From positions 1 through 64,000 of the forward strand of contig NZ_MTCM01000008.1 in the NCBI RefSeq assembly GCF_002000245.1: 64,000 bases of DNA. Reading direction: 5' to 3'. Position 1 is the first letter of the stretch; each line of letters opens with the position of its first letter. Positions 26,737 through 35,932 of the stretch are shown here, piece by piece. The notes under the pieces were generated by a model. That model searched no databases, was not told the origin of the DNA, and worked only from the letters and a program-made list of their open reading frames with translations. The stretch comes from Sphingobacterium sp. CZ-UAM (GTDB taxonomy: Bacteria; Bacteroidota; Bacteroidia; Sphingobacteriales; Sphingobacteriaceae). The position numbers were made by a program, and so were the translations under genes.

Positions 26737-26767
26737 CAAACTTAGATAAATTTGCTTTTATATGCAA
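26737..26767 (-). promoter_or_regulatory. Extended promoter, copy 2 (BFN nuclease)
   Basis: On the minus strand TTG (26765-26767), 20-nt spacer, TAAGTTTG (26737-26744). Spacer nearly identical to copy 4 at serS. Confidence 0.72.
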
Positions 26768-26866
26768 TTATAATTGCGTTACTTGTCAAACAAATTTATC
26801 GTCCTCTCGTTCGTAATCAAGACCTTTTTATCAGGAAAATAGTAAATATGCAAGGGCAAATAAAAA

Positions 26867-26896
26867 CTCCCCATTCATTTTTTTATGAATGGGGAG
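26867..26896 (-). terminator. Terminator of the etf operon
   Basis: Perfect 12-bp arms (26867-26878, 26885-26896) around six T; a T-rich tail follows on the minus strand. Confidence 0.85.
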
Positions 26897-26915
26897 AAAA
26901 ATATGTTAATAAAGT

Positions 26916-27890
26916 TTAACTGCCTTTGTAAGCTTTTAAAGCCTGTGTCAATTTGGGGACAACATCGAAGGCATCGCCAACGATACCGTAATCGGCTACT
27001 TTAAAAAATGGTGCTTCGGGATCTTTGTTGATGACAACAATTGTTTTCGAAGAACTGACTCCAGCCAAATGCTGGATGGCACCTGAGATACCGATTGCGA
27101 TGTACAGATTAGGGCTCACAACGATACCCGTCTGGCCCACGTGTTCAGAATGTGGACGCCATCCCGCATCAGAAACAGGTTTTGAACAGGCTGTGGCAGC
27201 ACCAAGAACATCTGCTAACTCTTCGATCATCCCCCAGTTTTCAGGACCTTTTAATCCACGCCCTGCGGAAACAACGATTTCGGCTTCTGGTAGCGAAACT
27301 TTGTCTGTAGCACGAACAATCTCTTTAACAATCGTCGAAAAGTCGGCTTGGGTGACATTTGCCGTAAATGATTCTACTACCGCATGACCTCCGGTTTCCT
27401 TGGTCTCATAGGCATTGGGACTAAGGGCAATGACCTTGGTTGCTGCCGTCAATTCTACTGTGGCGAATGCTTTATTGGAAAATGCGGTCTTTTTAACCGT
27501 TAGTTTTTCGCCTTCGATTGTTGGTAAGGCTAATGCACCGTCTGCAAGTGCCGCATGGAGTTTTGCCGCAATCCGCGGGGCTAGGCCTTTACCCGAGAAC
27601 GAATTAGACAGCACAAGCAGATTTGCCCCTGTACTCTTTACAGCCTCAGCGATAATACTGGCATAAGCCTGATTGACGAAAGAGGCGAGTTGCTCGTTAT
27701 TGACTGTAAGTACTTTGGATGCTCCATAATTGCCCAGGGCAGCAAGTTCTTCCTGAGCGACATTGCCGATAGAAATGGCGACAAGATCAGTGTTTGTATT
27801 ATCGGCGATGGCTTTCGCATAAGAAACTACTTCAAAAGCAGACTTTTTGAATTTTCCATCGGTATTTTCTACATATACTAGTATTGACAT
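26916..27890 (-). CDS. etfA: Electron transfer flavoprotein subunit alpha
   Basis: 324 aa. With EtfB it forms the FAD-containing carrier that takes electrons from acyl-CoA and other dehydrogenases. The C-terminal FAD domain is complete: SAGRGLKGPENWG, VGQTGIVVSPNLYIAIGISG, IQHLAG, and VINKDPEAPFFKVADYGIVG. The N-terminal half is the ETF alpha/beta domain. Follows etfB by 21 bp on the same strand. Confidence 0.96.
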   Translation of the reverse strand: MSILVYVENTDGKFKKSAFEVVSYAKAIADNTNTDLVAISIGNVAQEELAALGNYGASKVLTVNNEQLASFVNQAYASIIAEAVKSTGANLLVLSNSFSGKGLAPRIAAKLHAALADGALALPTIEGEKLTVKKTAFSNKAFATVELTAATKVIALSPNAYETKETGGHAVVESFTANVTQADFSTIVKEIVRATDKVSLPEAEIVVSAGRGLKGPENWGMIEELADVLGAATACSKPVSDAGWRPHSEHVGQTGIVVSPNLYIAIGISGAIQHLAGVSSSKTIVVINKDPEAPFFKVADYGIVGDAFDVVPKLTQALKAYKGS

Positions 27891-27911
27891 AGTTTTTTCG
27901 GAATTTAATGA

Positions 27912-28649
27912 TTAAATAACTTTGGCCTCATCATGTAGCAGGGAAACCAGCTTTTCCACCTCTGCAGCATCGACGAGTTTTACAGTGCCGCGTGGAGCCG
28001 GCGTCTCATAATTGACAATGTGGGAAAGCGTATCCACTGTAGATGGCTCCAGCACATCCAAGGGTTTGGTACGCGCACTCATTATCCCGCGCATATTTGG
28101 GATCTTAGGCTCAGCGACTCCCTCAGCCGTGCCGACAACAATTGGAAGCTTAGCGGTTAAGACCTCTTTTCCGCCTTCTATTTCACGTTCTATACTGACC
28201 GCATCAGCAGCGACATCAACCTTTTTGGCAATTGAAACGGATGGTATATTCAGTAATTCGGCAACAATTGCACCGACCTGAGCACCATTATAATCGATGG
28301 ATTCCCGTCCGGTCAAAATCAGGTCAAAAGCATTGTCTTTAGCGTAATTTGCAATTTGATTGGCTACAAACCAGGCGTCTCTTGGAACAGCATTAATACG
28401 TACGGCATTGTCTGCGCCTATAGCTAATGCTTTGCGGATGGTCGCATCGGTGGATGCATCTCCAACATTGATGACAGTCACTGTTCCTTTTCCACCTTCA
28501 GCCAATTCAACTGCCTTTGAAAGGGCAATCTCATCATAAGGGTTTATAATAAACTGCACCCCAGCTGTATTAAAGGCAGTGTTGTCATTTGTAAAAGTGA
28601 TCTTCGATGTAGTGTCAGGGACATTACTTATACAAACTAATATTTTCAT
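27912..28649 (-). CDS. etfB: Electron transfer flavoprotein subunit beta
   Basis: 245 aa. Partner of EtfA; binds AMP and contributes to the FAD pocket. Recognised by the N-terminus ILVCISNVPDTTSKI, FIINPYDEIALSKAVEL, and LILTGRESIDYNGAQVG. First gene of the etfBA operon. TAAGTTTG at 28667-28674 on the minus strand is a likely -7 element; no well-spaced TTG was found. Confidence 0.95.
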   Translation of the reverse strand: MKILVCISNVPDTTSKITFTNDNTAFNTAGVQFIINPYDEIALSKAVELAEGGKGTVTVINVGDASTDATIRKALAIGADNAVRINAVPRDAWFVANQIANYAKDNAFDLILTGRESIDYNGAQVGAIVAELLNIPSVSIAKKVDVAADAVSIEREIEGGKEVLTAKLPIVVGTAEGVAEPKIPNMRGIMSARTKPLDVLEPSTVDTLSHIVNYETPAPRGTVKLVDAAEVEKLVSLLHDEAKVI

Positions 28650-29114
28650 ATACGATTGGTTTTACCCAAACTTACCATATTTTCTGTCAAATAAAAAGCC
28701 CCCGCCTTCTTAAAATTGTGGCTTGCTAGTTCTTTTTAATGTTATGTTATTTTGAATTTATGGTCGATAAATGCAGTTGTTTTTGTTGTATTCGTAATTT
28801 TGTGCGCGTATTTAATTGAATTTGTTAATTTTTTATTGAATCAATGCTCTTTTTTTTAATGAAAATCTTGCGTCAGGATAGTGTCATTTTGTATGCTAGC
28901 ATAGTATTTTTTTTAAATCGGTGGATTCCTCAGCCTCTCGGATTGGATATTCAATAATGCACAAATCATTGCTCTAACTTGTTATATGTTTCGTCAAGTT
29001 GAAAAAGGAAACACTTTTTATACTGAGCTCCGATTTTCTCTTATGTAATCCTGGCAAAAACGAGTATGCGATTCAATTCAGGATATAACCCTTACGCAGA
29101 CATTAAAATAATTG
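28650..29114. other. Gene-free interval between etfB and the TPR gene
   Basis: About 460 bases of AT-rich divergent spacer. It holds the etfB -7 element (28667-28674) and a perfect 12-bp palindrome TATGCTAGCATA (28892-28903) followed by a T run. I see no reading frame or RNA gene. Confidence 0.5.
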
Positions 29115-29146
29115 TTGACAGATGAAGGCAATTTTAGTTAAGTTTG
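29115..29146 (+). promoter_or_regulatory. Extended promoter, copy 3 (TPR gene)
   Basis: TTG (29115-29117), 21-nt spacer, TAAGTTTG (29139-29146); spacer core GAAGGCAATTTTA matches the other copies with one extra base. Confidence 0.62.
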
Positions 29147-29160
29147 AAATAAAAAAAGAT

Positions 29161-29493
29161 ATGTCAACACGATTGGATCAACTCCAAGAATTTTTGAAAG
29201 AGAGCCCCGAAGATCCTTTTTTAAAATACGCGATTGCTGCGGAGTATTTGAAGCAGCAAGATGAGCAGGAAGCTTTGGCGAGATTTGAGCAACTGATAAA
29301 GCAGCATCCCGATTATGTGGGAACATATTATCATCTGGGAAAATTATATGAAAAAATGGACAAACAGGAAGTTGCAATCATCACCTATAAAAATGGGATT
29401 GAAATTGCTCGTAAAAGCCGTAATTTCCATGCATTGGGAGAGTTACAGGGAGCTTTATCATTTTTAGTAGAAGATGAGGACGATGAATTTTAA
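29161..29493 (+). CDS. Small tetratricopeptide-repeat protein
   Basis: 110 aa from the ATG at 29161. Two or more TPR helices pairs are visible (LKYAIAAEYLKQQDEQEAL and GTYYHLGKLYEKMDKQEVAI), so it probably scaffolds protein contacts; no partner can be named. No signal peptide. An upstream in-frame ATG at 29122 would add 13 residues, but those lie over the promoter at 29115-29146, so the shorter form is preferred. The acidic C-terminus (EDEDDEF) is typical of this small family. Confidence 0.85.
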   Translation: MSTRLDQLQEFLKESPEDPFLKYAIAAEYLKQQDEQEALARFEQLIKQHPDYVGTYYHLGKLYEKMDKQEVAIITYKNGIEIARKSRNFHALGELQGALSFLVEDEDDEF

Positions 29494-29578
29494 TCCGTTC
29501 TAAATTTTTGGTATTTAATTTGTTATGAACTATATGGGTGTAACTATTGGATGCTGATTTTTTTGAATTTGGAAAGAG

Positions 29579-29998
29579 ATGAAAAGGTTTATTTGGACAG
29601 TGGGACTGTTGGTAATGATTATGTTAGGGGGATGTGATAATCCCAAACAAAGTGTGGCTGCCTATAAAGATAATTTACAGGAATTAAAGGGAAGGGACAA
29701 AGCGGAAATTGTGATCGGGGAATATAAAGGGGTTATGCCCTGTGCGGACTGTGACGGTATAGAAACATTGATCTCATTGCACAAAGATAATTCCTATAAA
29801 TATTCGTCCAAATATCTCAACAAAAGTGATGATGTTTTTGTACGTGAAGGTAAATGGAAACTGGACGGAAATATTATTACACTGGACGGTGTCGACTACA
29901 AATTCAAATTGGGGAATCATTTTTTGAGCCAGCTCGATCTATCGGGAAACGATATTACTGGTGACATCTCCAAATACTATATCCTAACGAAAAATTGA
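29579..29998 (+). CDS. NlpE-like lipoprotein
   Basis: 139 aa. Lipoprotein signal with lipobox LGGC at about residues 16-19. The mature part is an NlpE N-terminal-like beta-barrel: GEYKGVMPCADCDGIETLI carries the CxxC pair seen in E. coli NlpE, followed by a FVREGKWKLDGNIITLDG strand pattern. NlpE senses copper or envelope stress through Cpx in E. coli; here only the fold and the CxxC are supported. 85 bases after the TPR gene, possibly co-transcribed; ends at a strong terminator. Confidence 0.85.
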   Translation: MKRFIWTVGLLVMIMLGGCDNPKQSVAAYKDNLQELKGRDKAEIVIGEYKGVMPCADCDGIETLISLHKDNSYKYSSKYLNKSDDVFVREGKWKLDGNIITLDGVDYKFKLGNHFLSQLDLSGNDITGDISKYYILTKN

Positions 29999-30030
29999 AA
30001 TCTGTCGAACGATAAATGATCTACATAAAA

Positions 30031-30064
30031 CAAAAAAACGAAGAGAATTCTCTTCGTTTTTTTG
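30031..30064. terminator. Bidirectional terminator
   Basis: A perfect 34-bp palindrome (17-bp arms) with A and T tracts, between the convergent NlpE-like and cysteine desulfurase genes. Confidence 0.9.
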
Positions 30065-30083
30065 TTTTTATTAGTCTTTGGTC

Positions 30084-31220
30084 CTATTTGCTTTTTGTAC
30101 AAAGTTCTTTTAAGGTGGATACCACAAAATTCACTTCTTCTTTTGTATTGTTTTTGCAAAAGGAGAATCTGACGGATGGACGGTCTGAATTTGTTTTAAT
30201 AGCGCCTAAGACATGAGATCCGATATCAGTTCCTGAGCTACAAGCGCTTCCGCCAGAACAGGATATGCCGGAAATATCCAGATTGAACAGCAGCATATCT
30301 GCAAGATCACTGCAAGGGAAAGATACATTAAGCACTGTATAAAGCGATTTATCGGGTTCGACAACGCCATTGAAATCGATATCCGGAATTGCTTTCTGCA
30401 ATTCTTCAATCATATACGATTTGAGCCCCTGGATATATGCCTGATGTTCATCCATATGTTCATAGGCCAGTTCTAATGCTTTGGCAAGGCCCGCTATACC
30501 ATAGACATTCTCCGTTCCACCACGCATATTTCGTTCTTGGGCACCGCCATAAATCAGCGGTTTGATTTTATTATTTGCATTGATATAGAGAAAGCCTACC
30601 CCTTTTGGACCGTGAAACTTGTGGGCTGCGCCTGTAATGAAATCAATTTTTAGCTGACTCAGGTCATGTGGATAATGGCCCATAGTCTGTACGGTATCCG
30701 AGTGAAATATCGCATTATATTGTTGGCATAATTGTGATATGCGCTGGATATCGTTGAGGTTACCGATTTCGTTATTGGCGTGCATAATGGAAACAAAAGT
30801 ACGTGGATTGCTGCTTAAAAGCTCTTCCAGTTGATTCAGATCTAAATTACCTTTATTGTCTACATTGAGCAGGTCAAGATGAACTTTTCCTTGCTTCTCA
30901 AGCTCCTCCAGGGTATGAAGGACAGCATGGTGCTCTATTGGTGAAGTAATTGCATGGCTAATGCCAAAGTCCATAATCGAGCGTACGATAGCCATATTAT
31001 CTGCTTCGGTTCCGCCCGAAGTAAAGAAAATTTCAGCCGGAGATACATGAAGTAGGTTGGCGATAGTTTTCCGGGCTTTTTCTACGATTGTTTTTACTTG
31101 TCTTCCGTGACTATGGATAGAGGATGGATTTCCAAAATTGTTATCCATGACATCTACCATTACTTTTATAACTTCAGGATCTAAGGCTGTAGTCGCAGCA
31201 TTGTCAAAATATACTTGCAT
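30084..31220 (-). CDS. Cysteine desulfurase, IscS/NifS family
   Basis: 378 aa. PLP enzyme that takes sulfur from cysteine for Fe-S clusters or tRNA thiolation. The N-terminus YFDNAATTALDPEV, the PLP lysine in GAAHKFHGPKGVG, and the catalytic cysteine loop SGGSACSSGTDIGSHVL are all present. The short loop around the cysteine suits the NifS/IscS side of the family (not SufS). No scaffold gene is adjacent, so the pathway is uncertain. The promoter at 31225-31253 ends only four bases before the ATG. Confidence 0.92.
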   Translation of the reverse strand: MQVYFDNAATTALDPEVIKVMVDVMDNNFGNPSSIHSHGRQVKTIVEKARKTIANLLHVSPAEIFFTSGGTEADNMAIVRSIMDFGISHAITSPIEHHAVLHTLEELEKQGKVHLDLLNVDNKGNLDLNQLEELLSSNPRTFVSIMHANNEIGNLNDIQRISQLCQQYNAIFHSDTVQTMGHYPHDLSQLKIDFITGAAHKFHGPKGVGFLYINANNKIKPLIYGGAQERNMRGGTENVYGIAGLAKALELAYEHMDEHQAYIQGLKSYMIEELQKAIPDIDFNGVVEPDKSLYTVLNVSFPCSDLADMLLFNLDISGISCSGGSACSSGTDIGSHVLGAIKTNSDRPSVRFSFCKNNTKEEVNFVVSTLKELCTKSK

Positions 31221-31224
31221 GCTG

Positions 31225-31253
31225 CAAAATTACAAATCTCAAAAGTAAATCAA
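31225..31253 (-). promoter_or_regulatory. Promoter of the cysteine desulfurase gene
   Basis: On the minus strand TTG (31251-31253), 18-nt spacer, TAATTTTG (31225-31232), then CAGC and the ATG. Implies a leaderless mRNA. Confidence 0.62.
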
Positions 31254-31283
31254 ATGCATTAAATGACTTATTTTCATCAGAAT

Positions 31284-31421
31284 TTAGTCGTTTTTTTTAG
31301 GCCGTACTGAAATCTTCGGGACGCACTCCATTTGAAGCGAGGGAAGAGTCGATAATTGTGCCATAGCGAGACTGTTAAGGTTGCCGTGGAGTTTATCCTG
31401 TTTTGAAAATGCGATAACCAT
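31284..31421 (-). pseudogene. 45-codon open frame, possible coding remnant
   Basis: ATG at 31421 to TAA at 31284 on the minus strand. It includes SLAMAQLSTLPS, resembling RMAQLSIASGS in the remnant at 35933-36100. No domain, partner or promoter is visible; it may be noncoding. It occupies most of the gap between the cysteine desulfurase and lnt genes. Confidence 0.25.
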
Positions 31422-31448
31422 TGTAAGGAGTAAAAAATAGATTGAACG

Positions 31449-31474
31449 AAAAGAGCCTGATATCAGGCTCTTTT
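31449..31474 (-). terminator. Terminator of lnt
   Basis: Perfect 26-bp palindrome with AAAA/TTTT ends, 70 bases past the lnt stop. Confidence 0.8.
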
Positions 31475-31545
31475 AATGGTATCTTTTGATTTTGTTTATC
31501 TTTTCCCGTTTTAGAGGAAATATATTGTTTTTGAATTCGCGTAGG

Positions 31546-33168
31546 TCATGGTAAGGGTGCACGTTGCCGACGGATGATGAGGATAAGAAATCCACCCAGG
31601 GCGATTGCTAAGCCTACATAGGCAGCAATATCTCCAGTTTTGGTATATATTGTAATCTCCTCATTTAAATTGATTTCCTGGTTCAGTGCTGCAGGTACCC
31701 ACCATGTTGTCTGTTGTACAATATCACCGCGTTGATTGATAAAACCGGATATTCCAGTATTTGCCGATCGGGCAACCCAGCGTCTATTTTCAATGGCTCT
31801 CAGTTTTGCGTATTGCAAATGTTGGTCTTTCCCGGAAGTATTGCCCCACCAGCCATCGTTGGTGATGATAGCAATAAATTGGGCTCCTTTTTTAATATAT
31901 TTTGCTACATAATTGCCCCAGATAGACTCATAGCAGATAACAGGTGCGGCCCCAATACCACTCTGCGCGTAGAAGACCGAAGGTTCGGCTTGCTTTCCAT
32001 AGCCGCCAGTGGTGCCGCCAAAAGCTTTAAATAATGGTTTTAAAAAATTCATTGCAGCACCAAAGGGCATCTGTTCGACACCCGGGACCAATTTGGATTT
32101 GTGGTAAAATTGAAGTTTGGAGGAGTAATCGATCAGTGTTGCTGCATTGAAGTTGTCCTGGTAAATATTAGGGGCAATTTCACGTGCAGTGGGTGTCTTT
32201 GCATAATTATATAATTGATAACTTTCTATCCCCGATAAGACATTGCCATTTTTATATTGATCCAAAAATTTCAGAATCCGTTGGTAGGAGTAGGTGTCCC
32301 GTAAGTTTTCCTCGTCAAAATCGCCATGTTGGGAAAGCGCAGTTTCGGGCCAGATAAAAAACTCCGTATTGGGTTTTGCCACCGAATTTGATAACGAAAA
32401 TAAGGTGTTTAATTGTTCCTCAGGACTGAGCTGAAACTTGATGTAAGGATTCACATTTGGCTGTACTACCACCACCTGGGCTGGATTTTGGTGCTCCTCA
32501 TAGTTGAAATAACGAAACAAAGAATAAGTAGCAGGAGCCACTAAGGCGAAAATCAAGCACAGTGCTGGGACAAGTTTGTTTTTGAGCTTATAGATCCCTT
32601 TTCGGTTGAGGTAAAGAATGAAAATTAGGATATTGACCAACCAGACCCATATTGAGCCTCCATAAACACCGGTAATATCGTACCATTGAATCAATTGATG
32701 AAAGTTGGCAAAGCCGTTTCCTAAAGTCATCCATGGAAATGCCAGATCCCAGGATGCATGTAGAAATTCATAACTGATCCAGAATCCCATTAATCCAAAT
32801 AGGGATAACAGCAGTGAGGTTTTGCGTCTTAATTGGTAATACAGGCTGAAGGCAAGAGCCATTAATGCTGCTCCTAGGCAGAAGGGGATCAAACTGATCA
32901 TAATTGCTGCGAAAGGCGGCATTACTGCTGAGATCGAATTATATACCCAATAGATGGAAGCGGTATTCCAGAAGACTGCCATTAGACCTGCTGTTAGAAA
33001 GACCTTTTTACCTTTTTTTTTGATTGTTTCGCTGCGGATGATATTTTCCAGCGCAATCAACAGCGGTAGAAATCCAATAAAGAGCAGCAGACTGGAATAG
33101 GGGATAGGAGGCCAGCCTAACCACAATAAAAAGGCACTAAAAAGTGCCAATAAATAGTTGTTCTTCAC
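31546..33168 (-). CDS. lnt: Apolipoprotein N-acyltransferase
   Basis: 540 aa, starting with GTG 33168. Transfers an acyl chain from phospholipid to the N-terminal cysteine of lipoproteins in the inner membrane. About seven membrane helices (1-210) precede a nitrilase-like periplasmic domain with the catalytic triad visible: Glu in FIWPETALS, Lys in YHKSKLVPGVEQMPFG, Cys in APVICYESIWG. A last helix (about 508-530) closes the protein. Fits a genome rich in surface lipoproteins such as SusD. It lies 14 bp behind the PH-SHOCT gene on the same strand. Confidence 0.94.
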   Translation of the reverse strand: MKNNYLLALFSAFLLWLGWPPIPYSSLLLFIGFLPLLIALENIIRSETIKKKGKKVFLTAGLMAVFWNTASIYWVYNSISAVMPPFAAIMISLIPFCLGAALMALAFSLYYQLRRKTSLLLSLFGLMGFWISYEFLHASWDLAFPWMTLGNGFANFHQLIQWYDITGVYGGSIWVWLVNILIFILYLNRKGIYKLKNKLVPALCLIFALVAPATYSLFRYFNYEEHQNPAQVVVVQPNVNPYIKFQLSPEEQLNTLFSLSNSVAKPNTEFFIWPETALSQHGDFDEENLRDTYSYQRILKFLDQYKNGNVLSGIESYQLYNYAKTPTAREIAPNIYQDNFNAATLIDYSSKLQFYHKSKLVPGVEQMPFGAAMNFLKPLFKAFGGTTGGYGKQAEPSVFYAQSGIGAAPVICYESIWGNYVAKYIKKGAQFIAIITNDGWWGNTSGKDQHLQYAKLRAIENRRWVARSANTGISGFINQRGDIVQQTTWWVPAALNQEINLNEEITIYTKTGDIAAYVGLAIALGGFLILIIRRQRAPLP

Positions 33169-33182
33169 AATAACCGTCTATT

Positions 33183-33902
33183 TTATAAACTGGATAAAAC
33201 TTCTCTTTTCTTTTGCTCGTATTCGTCCTGAGTGATCAATTGCTTGTCGAAGAGTGTCTTTAGTTTTTTCAGTTTTAATGTAATTTCATCATCTTCCTCT
33301 TCTACTATCGGAACAACCGGGGCAGGAGCCGCCGGTGCTGTACCTGGAGCAGATGCTGTAGGTTGTACTACCGGAGAGGGAGGTGTGATGACCGGTGTCG
33401 GTGATGTCACAGGTGCGGGAGTTGGTAGGTTGCTTTCAACTTTCTCAACCACGACTTCACGAGGACTGCTGGGGGCTATCACGATCTTTTCCTTCTCAGC
33501 GGCCAGTTCTGTTTTTTTATAGTTTTCAAGAGCTGCTTTAATATATTGGTAAAGCTTTCTCGCTTGAACTTTTGGAATATAGTCAATACTTAAATTCTCT
33601 CCGGTGAAGGGAATGACGGTAACTTTTGAACCAAAGATCTCTTCTTTGAACGCAATATCCTTTATATCCTGCCAACCGAAAATTTCAAAATCCGTCGCTA
33701 AGCCCAACTTGGTAAATTCGCACATAAAAATGCGTTTATTACTAATGGTAATACTGTCTGGCAATATGGTTACCGCTGGTTTTTTCTGTACTGCGATATA
33801 ATCTATTTTTTCTCCTGGAGTCAGCATGTCCTGGACTTTAGTAATCAATTTTTCAATGATTTTTATATCCTGTCCATCTTGTGCAAATTGTTCCATGTTC
33901 AT
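33183..33902 (-). CDS. Bacterial PH-domain protein with C-terminal SHOCT motif
   Basis: 239 aa. Residues about 20-125 look like a bacterial pleckstrin-homology domain (DSITISNKRIFMCEF, FGWQDIKDIAFKEEIFGSK). A Pro/Ala/Val-rich linker (about 143-200) joins it to a short SHOCT helix pair (LKTLFDKQLITQDEYEQKK). Function unknown; SHOCT is usually found at the ends of modular proteins and may drive oligomerisation. Probably cotranscribed with rsmI upstream (36-bp gap) and lnt downstream. Confidence 0.8.
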   Translation of the reverse strand: MNMEQFAQDGQDIKIIEKLITKVQDMLTPGEKIDYIAVQKKPAVTILPDSITISNKRIFMCEFTKLGLATDFEIFGWQDIKDIAFKEEIFGSKVTVIPFTGENLSIDYIPKVQARKLYQYIKAALENYKKTELAAEKEKIVIAPSSPREVVVEKVESNLPTPAPVTSPTPVITPPSPVVQPTASAPGTAPAAPAPVVPIVEEEDDEITLKLKKLKTLFDKQLITQDEYEQKKREVLSSL

Positions 33903-33938
33903 GTCAAATTCGTTTTATTAATCAAAGATTGTCAAAAT

Positions 33939-34604
33939 TTATTCCAATCCACCTACACAAAATACAAATTCTCCTTTAATTGGATTGTTTTCGAAGTGTA
34001 ATTTTAAATCAGTTAATGTTCCGCGGACATTTTCCTCGTACAGCTTGCTCAATTCTCTGGAAATAGAAGCTTGTCGCTCGGCACCGAAGACAGTAATAAA
34101 CTCTTCTATCGTCTTGAGGATGCGGTGTGGTGACTCATAGAAAATCATTGTTCTCTTTTCTTCCGCTAATGCCTTAAGGCGGGTTTGGCGCCCCTTTTTA
34201 ACGGGCAGAAAACCTTCAAAGCAGAAGCGGTCATTAGGCAAACCTGAATTGACAAGTGCCGGAACAAAAGCTGTGGCTCCCGGTAAACATTGCACTTCCA
34301 ATCCTTCTTTAAGAGCAGCCCGAACCAATAAAAAGCCAGGATCTGAGATCGCAGGCGTTCCTGCATCTGAAATCAGGGCAATGTTTTGGCCTTCTTTCAG
34401 AAACTTAATGATTTCGGAAACCGCTTTGTGTTCATTATGCTGATGATGTGCAAATACCTTTTTATCAATGCCAAAATGCTTTAAAAGGGGCGCACTTGTT
34501 CTGGTGTCCTCTGCTAAGATAATGTCTACTTCTTTCAGAACATTGACTGCACGAAAAGTCATGTCCTCCAGATTGCCAATAGGTGTTGGAACTAAATATA
34601 ACAT
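33939..34604 (-). CDS. rsmI: 16S rRNA (cytidine1402-2'-O)-methyltransferase
   Basis: 221 aa from the ATG at 34604. 2'-O-methylates C1402 in the ribosomal decoding centre. The tetrapyrrole-methylase fold shows LVPTPIGNLEDMTFRAV, ILAEDTRTSAPLLKHF, ALISDAGTPAISDPGFLLV and IFYESPHRI. Shorter than the E. coli protein (286 aa), lacking its C-terminal domain, as is usual in this phylum. A TTG at 34610 would extend it by two residues but lies in TAACTTTG (34608-34615), a probable -7 element, so ATG 34604 is chosen; the mRNA may be leaderless. Confidence 0.93.
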   Translation of the reverse strand: MLYLVPTPIGNLEDMTFRAVNVLKEVDIILAEDTRTSAPLLKHFGIDKKVFAHHQHNEHKAVSEIIKFLKEGQNIALISDAGTPAISDPGFLLVRAALKEGLEVQCLPGATAFVPALVNSGLPNDRFCFEGFLPVKKGRQTRLKALAEEKRTMIFYESPHRILKTIEEFITVFGAERQASISRELSKLYEENVRGTLTDLKLHFENNPIKGEFVFCVGGLE

Positions 34605-34695
34605 GGTCAAAGTTAAGTTTTTTTTACTATATAATATGTGCTAAAACATTCTGTCTATTTTGGAGTTATTTTCTATATAAATGCAATAATAAATT

Positions 34696-35769
34696 ATGCA
34701 ATACATAGAAAAAATACAAGCACATCTAGGTGCGGAATCAGATTATCTATTAGCGTTTGACAAACCGGCAGTTTCAAAAACCATGCTCTATCTTCCCGAA
34801 ACTACTTTTATTGATCAGGTATATGGTGCCAGCGACCGTACGCCACAGGTGTTACGCAGCTTAGGGCAGCTTTTTGGAACAGGGCGATTAGCTCATACAG
34901 GCTATCTATCCATATTGCCCGTAGATCAGGGGATTGAACATAGCGCGGGCGCCTCTTTTGCGCCCAACCCGCAGTATTTTGATCCGGAAAATATCGTGAA
35001 ACTGGCCCTGGAAGGGAATTGTAATGCCGTGGCGTCAACTTTTGGTGTTTTAGGGGCTGTAGCCCGAAAATATGCACACAAGATTCCTTTTCTGGTCAAG
35101 ATCAATCATAATGAACTATTGACTTATCCTAATCGGGCCGATCAAATTCTGTATGGCACCATACGCGAAGCCTGGAACATGGGGGCAGTCGCTGTCGGAG
35201 CGACCATTTATTTCGGTTCGGAAGAATCCGATCGTCAGATTATCGAAGTGGCCAAAGCATTTGAGGAAGCGCATTCACTCGGTATGGCTACCGTTTTATG
35301 GTGTTATTTGCGGAATTCGGCGTTTAAGACCACAGACAAGGATTATCATCTTGCTGCGGATCTAACAGGACAGGCCAACCATCTCGGTGTTACCATAAAA
35401 GCGGATATTATTAAACAGAAACTTCCGGAACTGAACGGTGGTTTTAAGGCGCTCAATATGGGCAAGAGCAGCTATGGTAAATTAGATGAACGCATGTATA
35501 CACAATTGTCATCAGACCATCCGATCGATCTTTGTCGCTATCAGGTGCTCAACTGTTTCGCCGGTAGGGCGGGATTGATCAATTCGGGCGGAGCATCCGG
35601 GCAGAATGACATACAGGAAGCTGTAAAAACTGCCGTGATCAATAAAAGAGCTGGCGGAACAGGCCTGATATCCGGGCGGAAGGCTTTTCAAAAGCCAATG
35701 CAGGAAGGCGTGGAATTATTACATGCAATCCAGGATGTCTATTTATGCAAAGAGGTGACGATCGCTTAA
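34696..35769 (+). CDS. fbaB: Class I fructose-bisphosphate aldolase, DhnA/FbaB type
   Basis: 357 aa. Schiff-base aldolase splitting fructose 1,6-bisphosphate. Recognised by LSILPVDQGIEHSAGASFA, FLVKINHNELL (a lysine-bearing strand), MGAVAVGATIYFGSEESDRQ and INSGGASGQND, all typical of the FbaB/DhnA group and not of the zinc-dependent class II enzymes. Single gene, divergent from rsmI, with a strong terminator. Confidence 0.92.
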   Translation: MQYIEKIQAHLGAESDYLLAFDKPAVSKTMLYLPETTFIDQVYGASDRTPQVLRSLGQLFGTGRLAHTGYLSILPVDQGIEHSAGASFAPNPQYFDPENIVKLALEGNCNAVASTFGVLGAVARKYAHKIPFLVKINHNELLTYPNRADQILYGTIREAWNMGAVAVGATIYFGSEESDRQIIEVAKAFEEAHSLGMATVLWCYLRNSAFKTTDKDYHLAADLTGQANHLGVTIKADIIKQKLPELNGGFKALNMGKSSYGKLDERMYTQLSSDHPIDLCRYQVLNCFAGRAGLINSGGASGQNDIQEAVKTAVINKRAGGTGLISGRKAFQKPMQEGVELLHAIQDVYLCKEVTIA

Positions 35770-35847
35770 ATCTGATTTTATGATCAGCCTGCCGACAGGA
35801 AGTCTTTATTATTATTCTACTAAGTGACAAAAAATAGTGTTTTGAAT

Positions 35848-35891
35848 GATCTCCGGAAAACTGCTTTTCTGGAGATCGTTTTTTTTTTTTT
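35848..35891 (+). terminator. Terminator of the aldolase gene
   Basis: Thirteen-bp stem with one G-T pair (35848-35860, 35865-35877), CTGC loop, then about 13 T. Confidence 0.9.
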
Positions 35892-35932
35892 GCGGCAGAA
35901 CAGCAAATAGGGGAAGGGTATCGCTTTTATTG

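Noticed and set aside
28667..28674. etfB -7 element as a member of the extended promoter family
   Set aside because: TAAGTTTG is present, but the nearest TTG is only 13 nt away and the spacer is unrelated.
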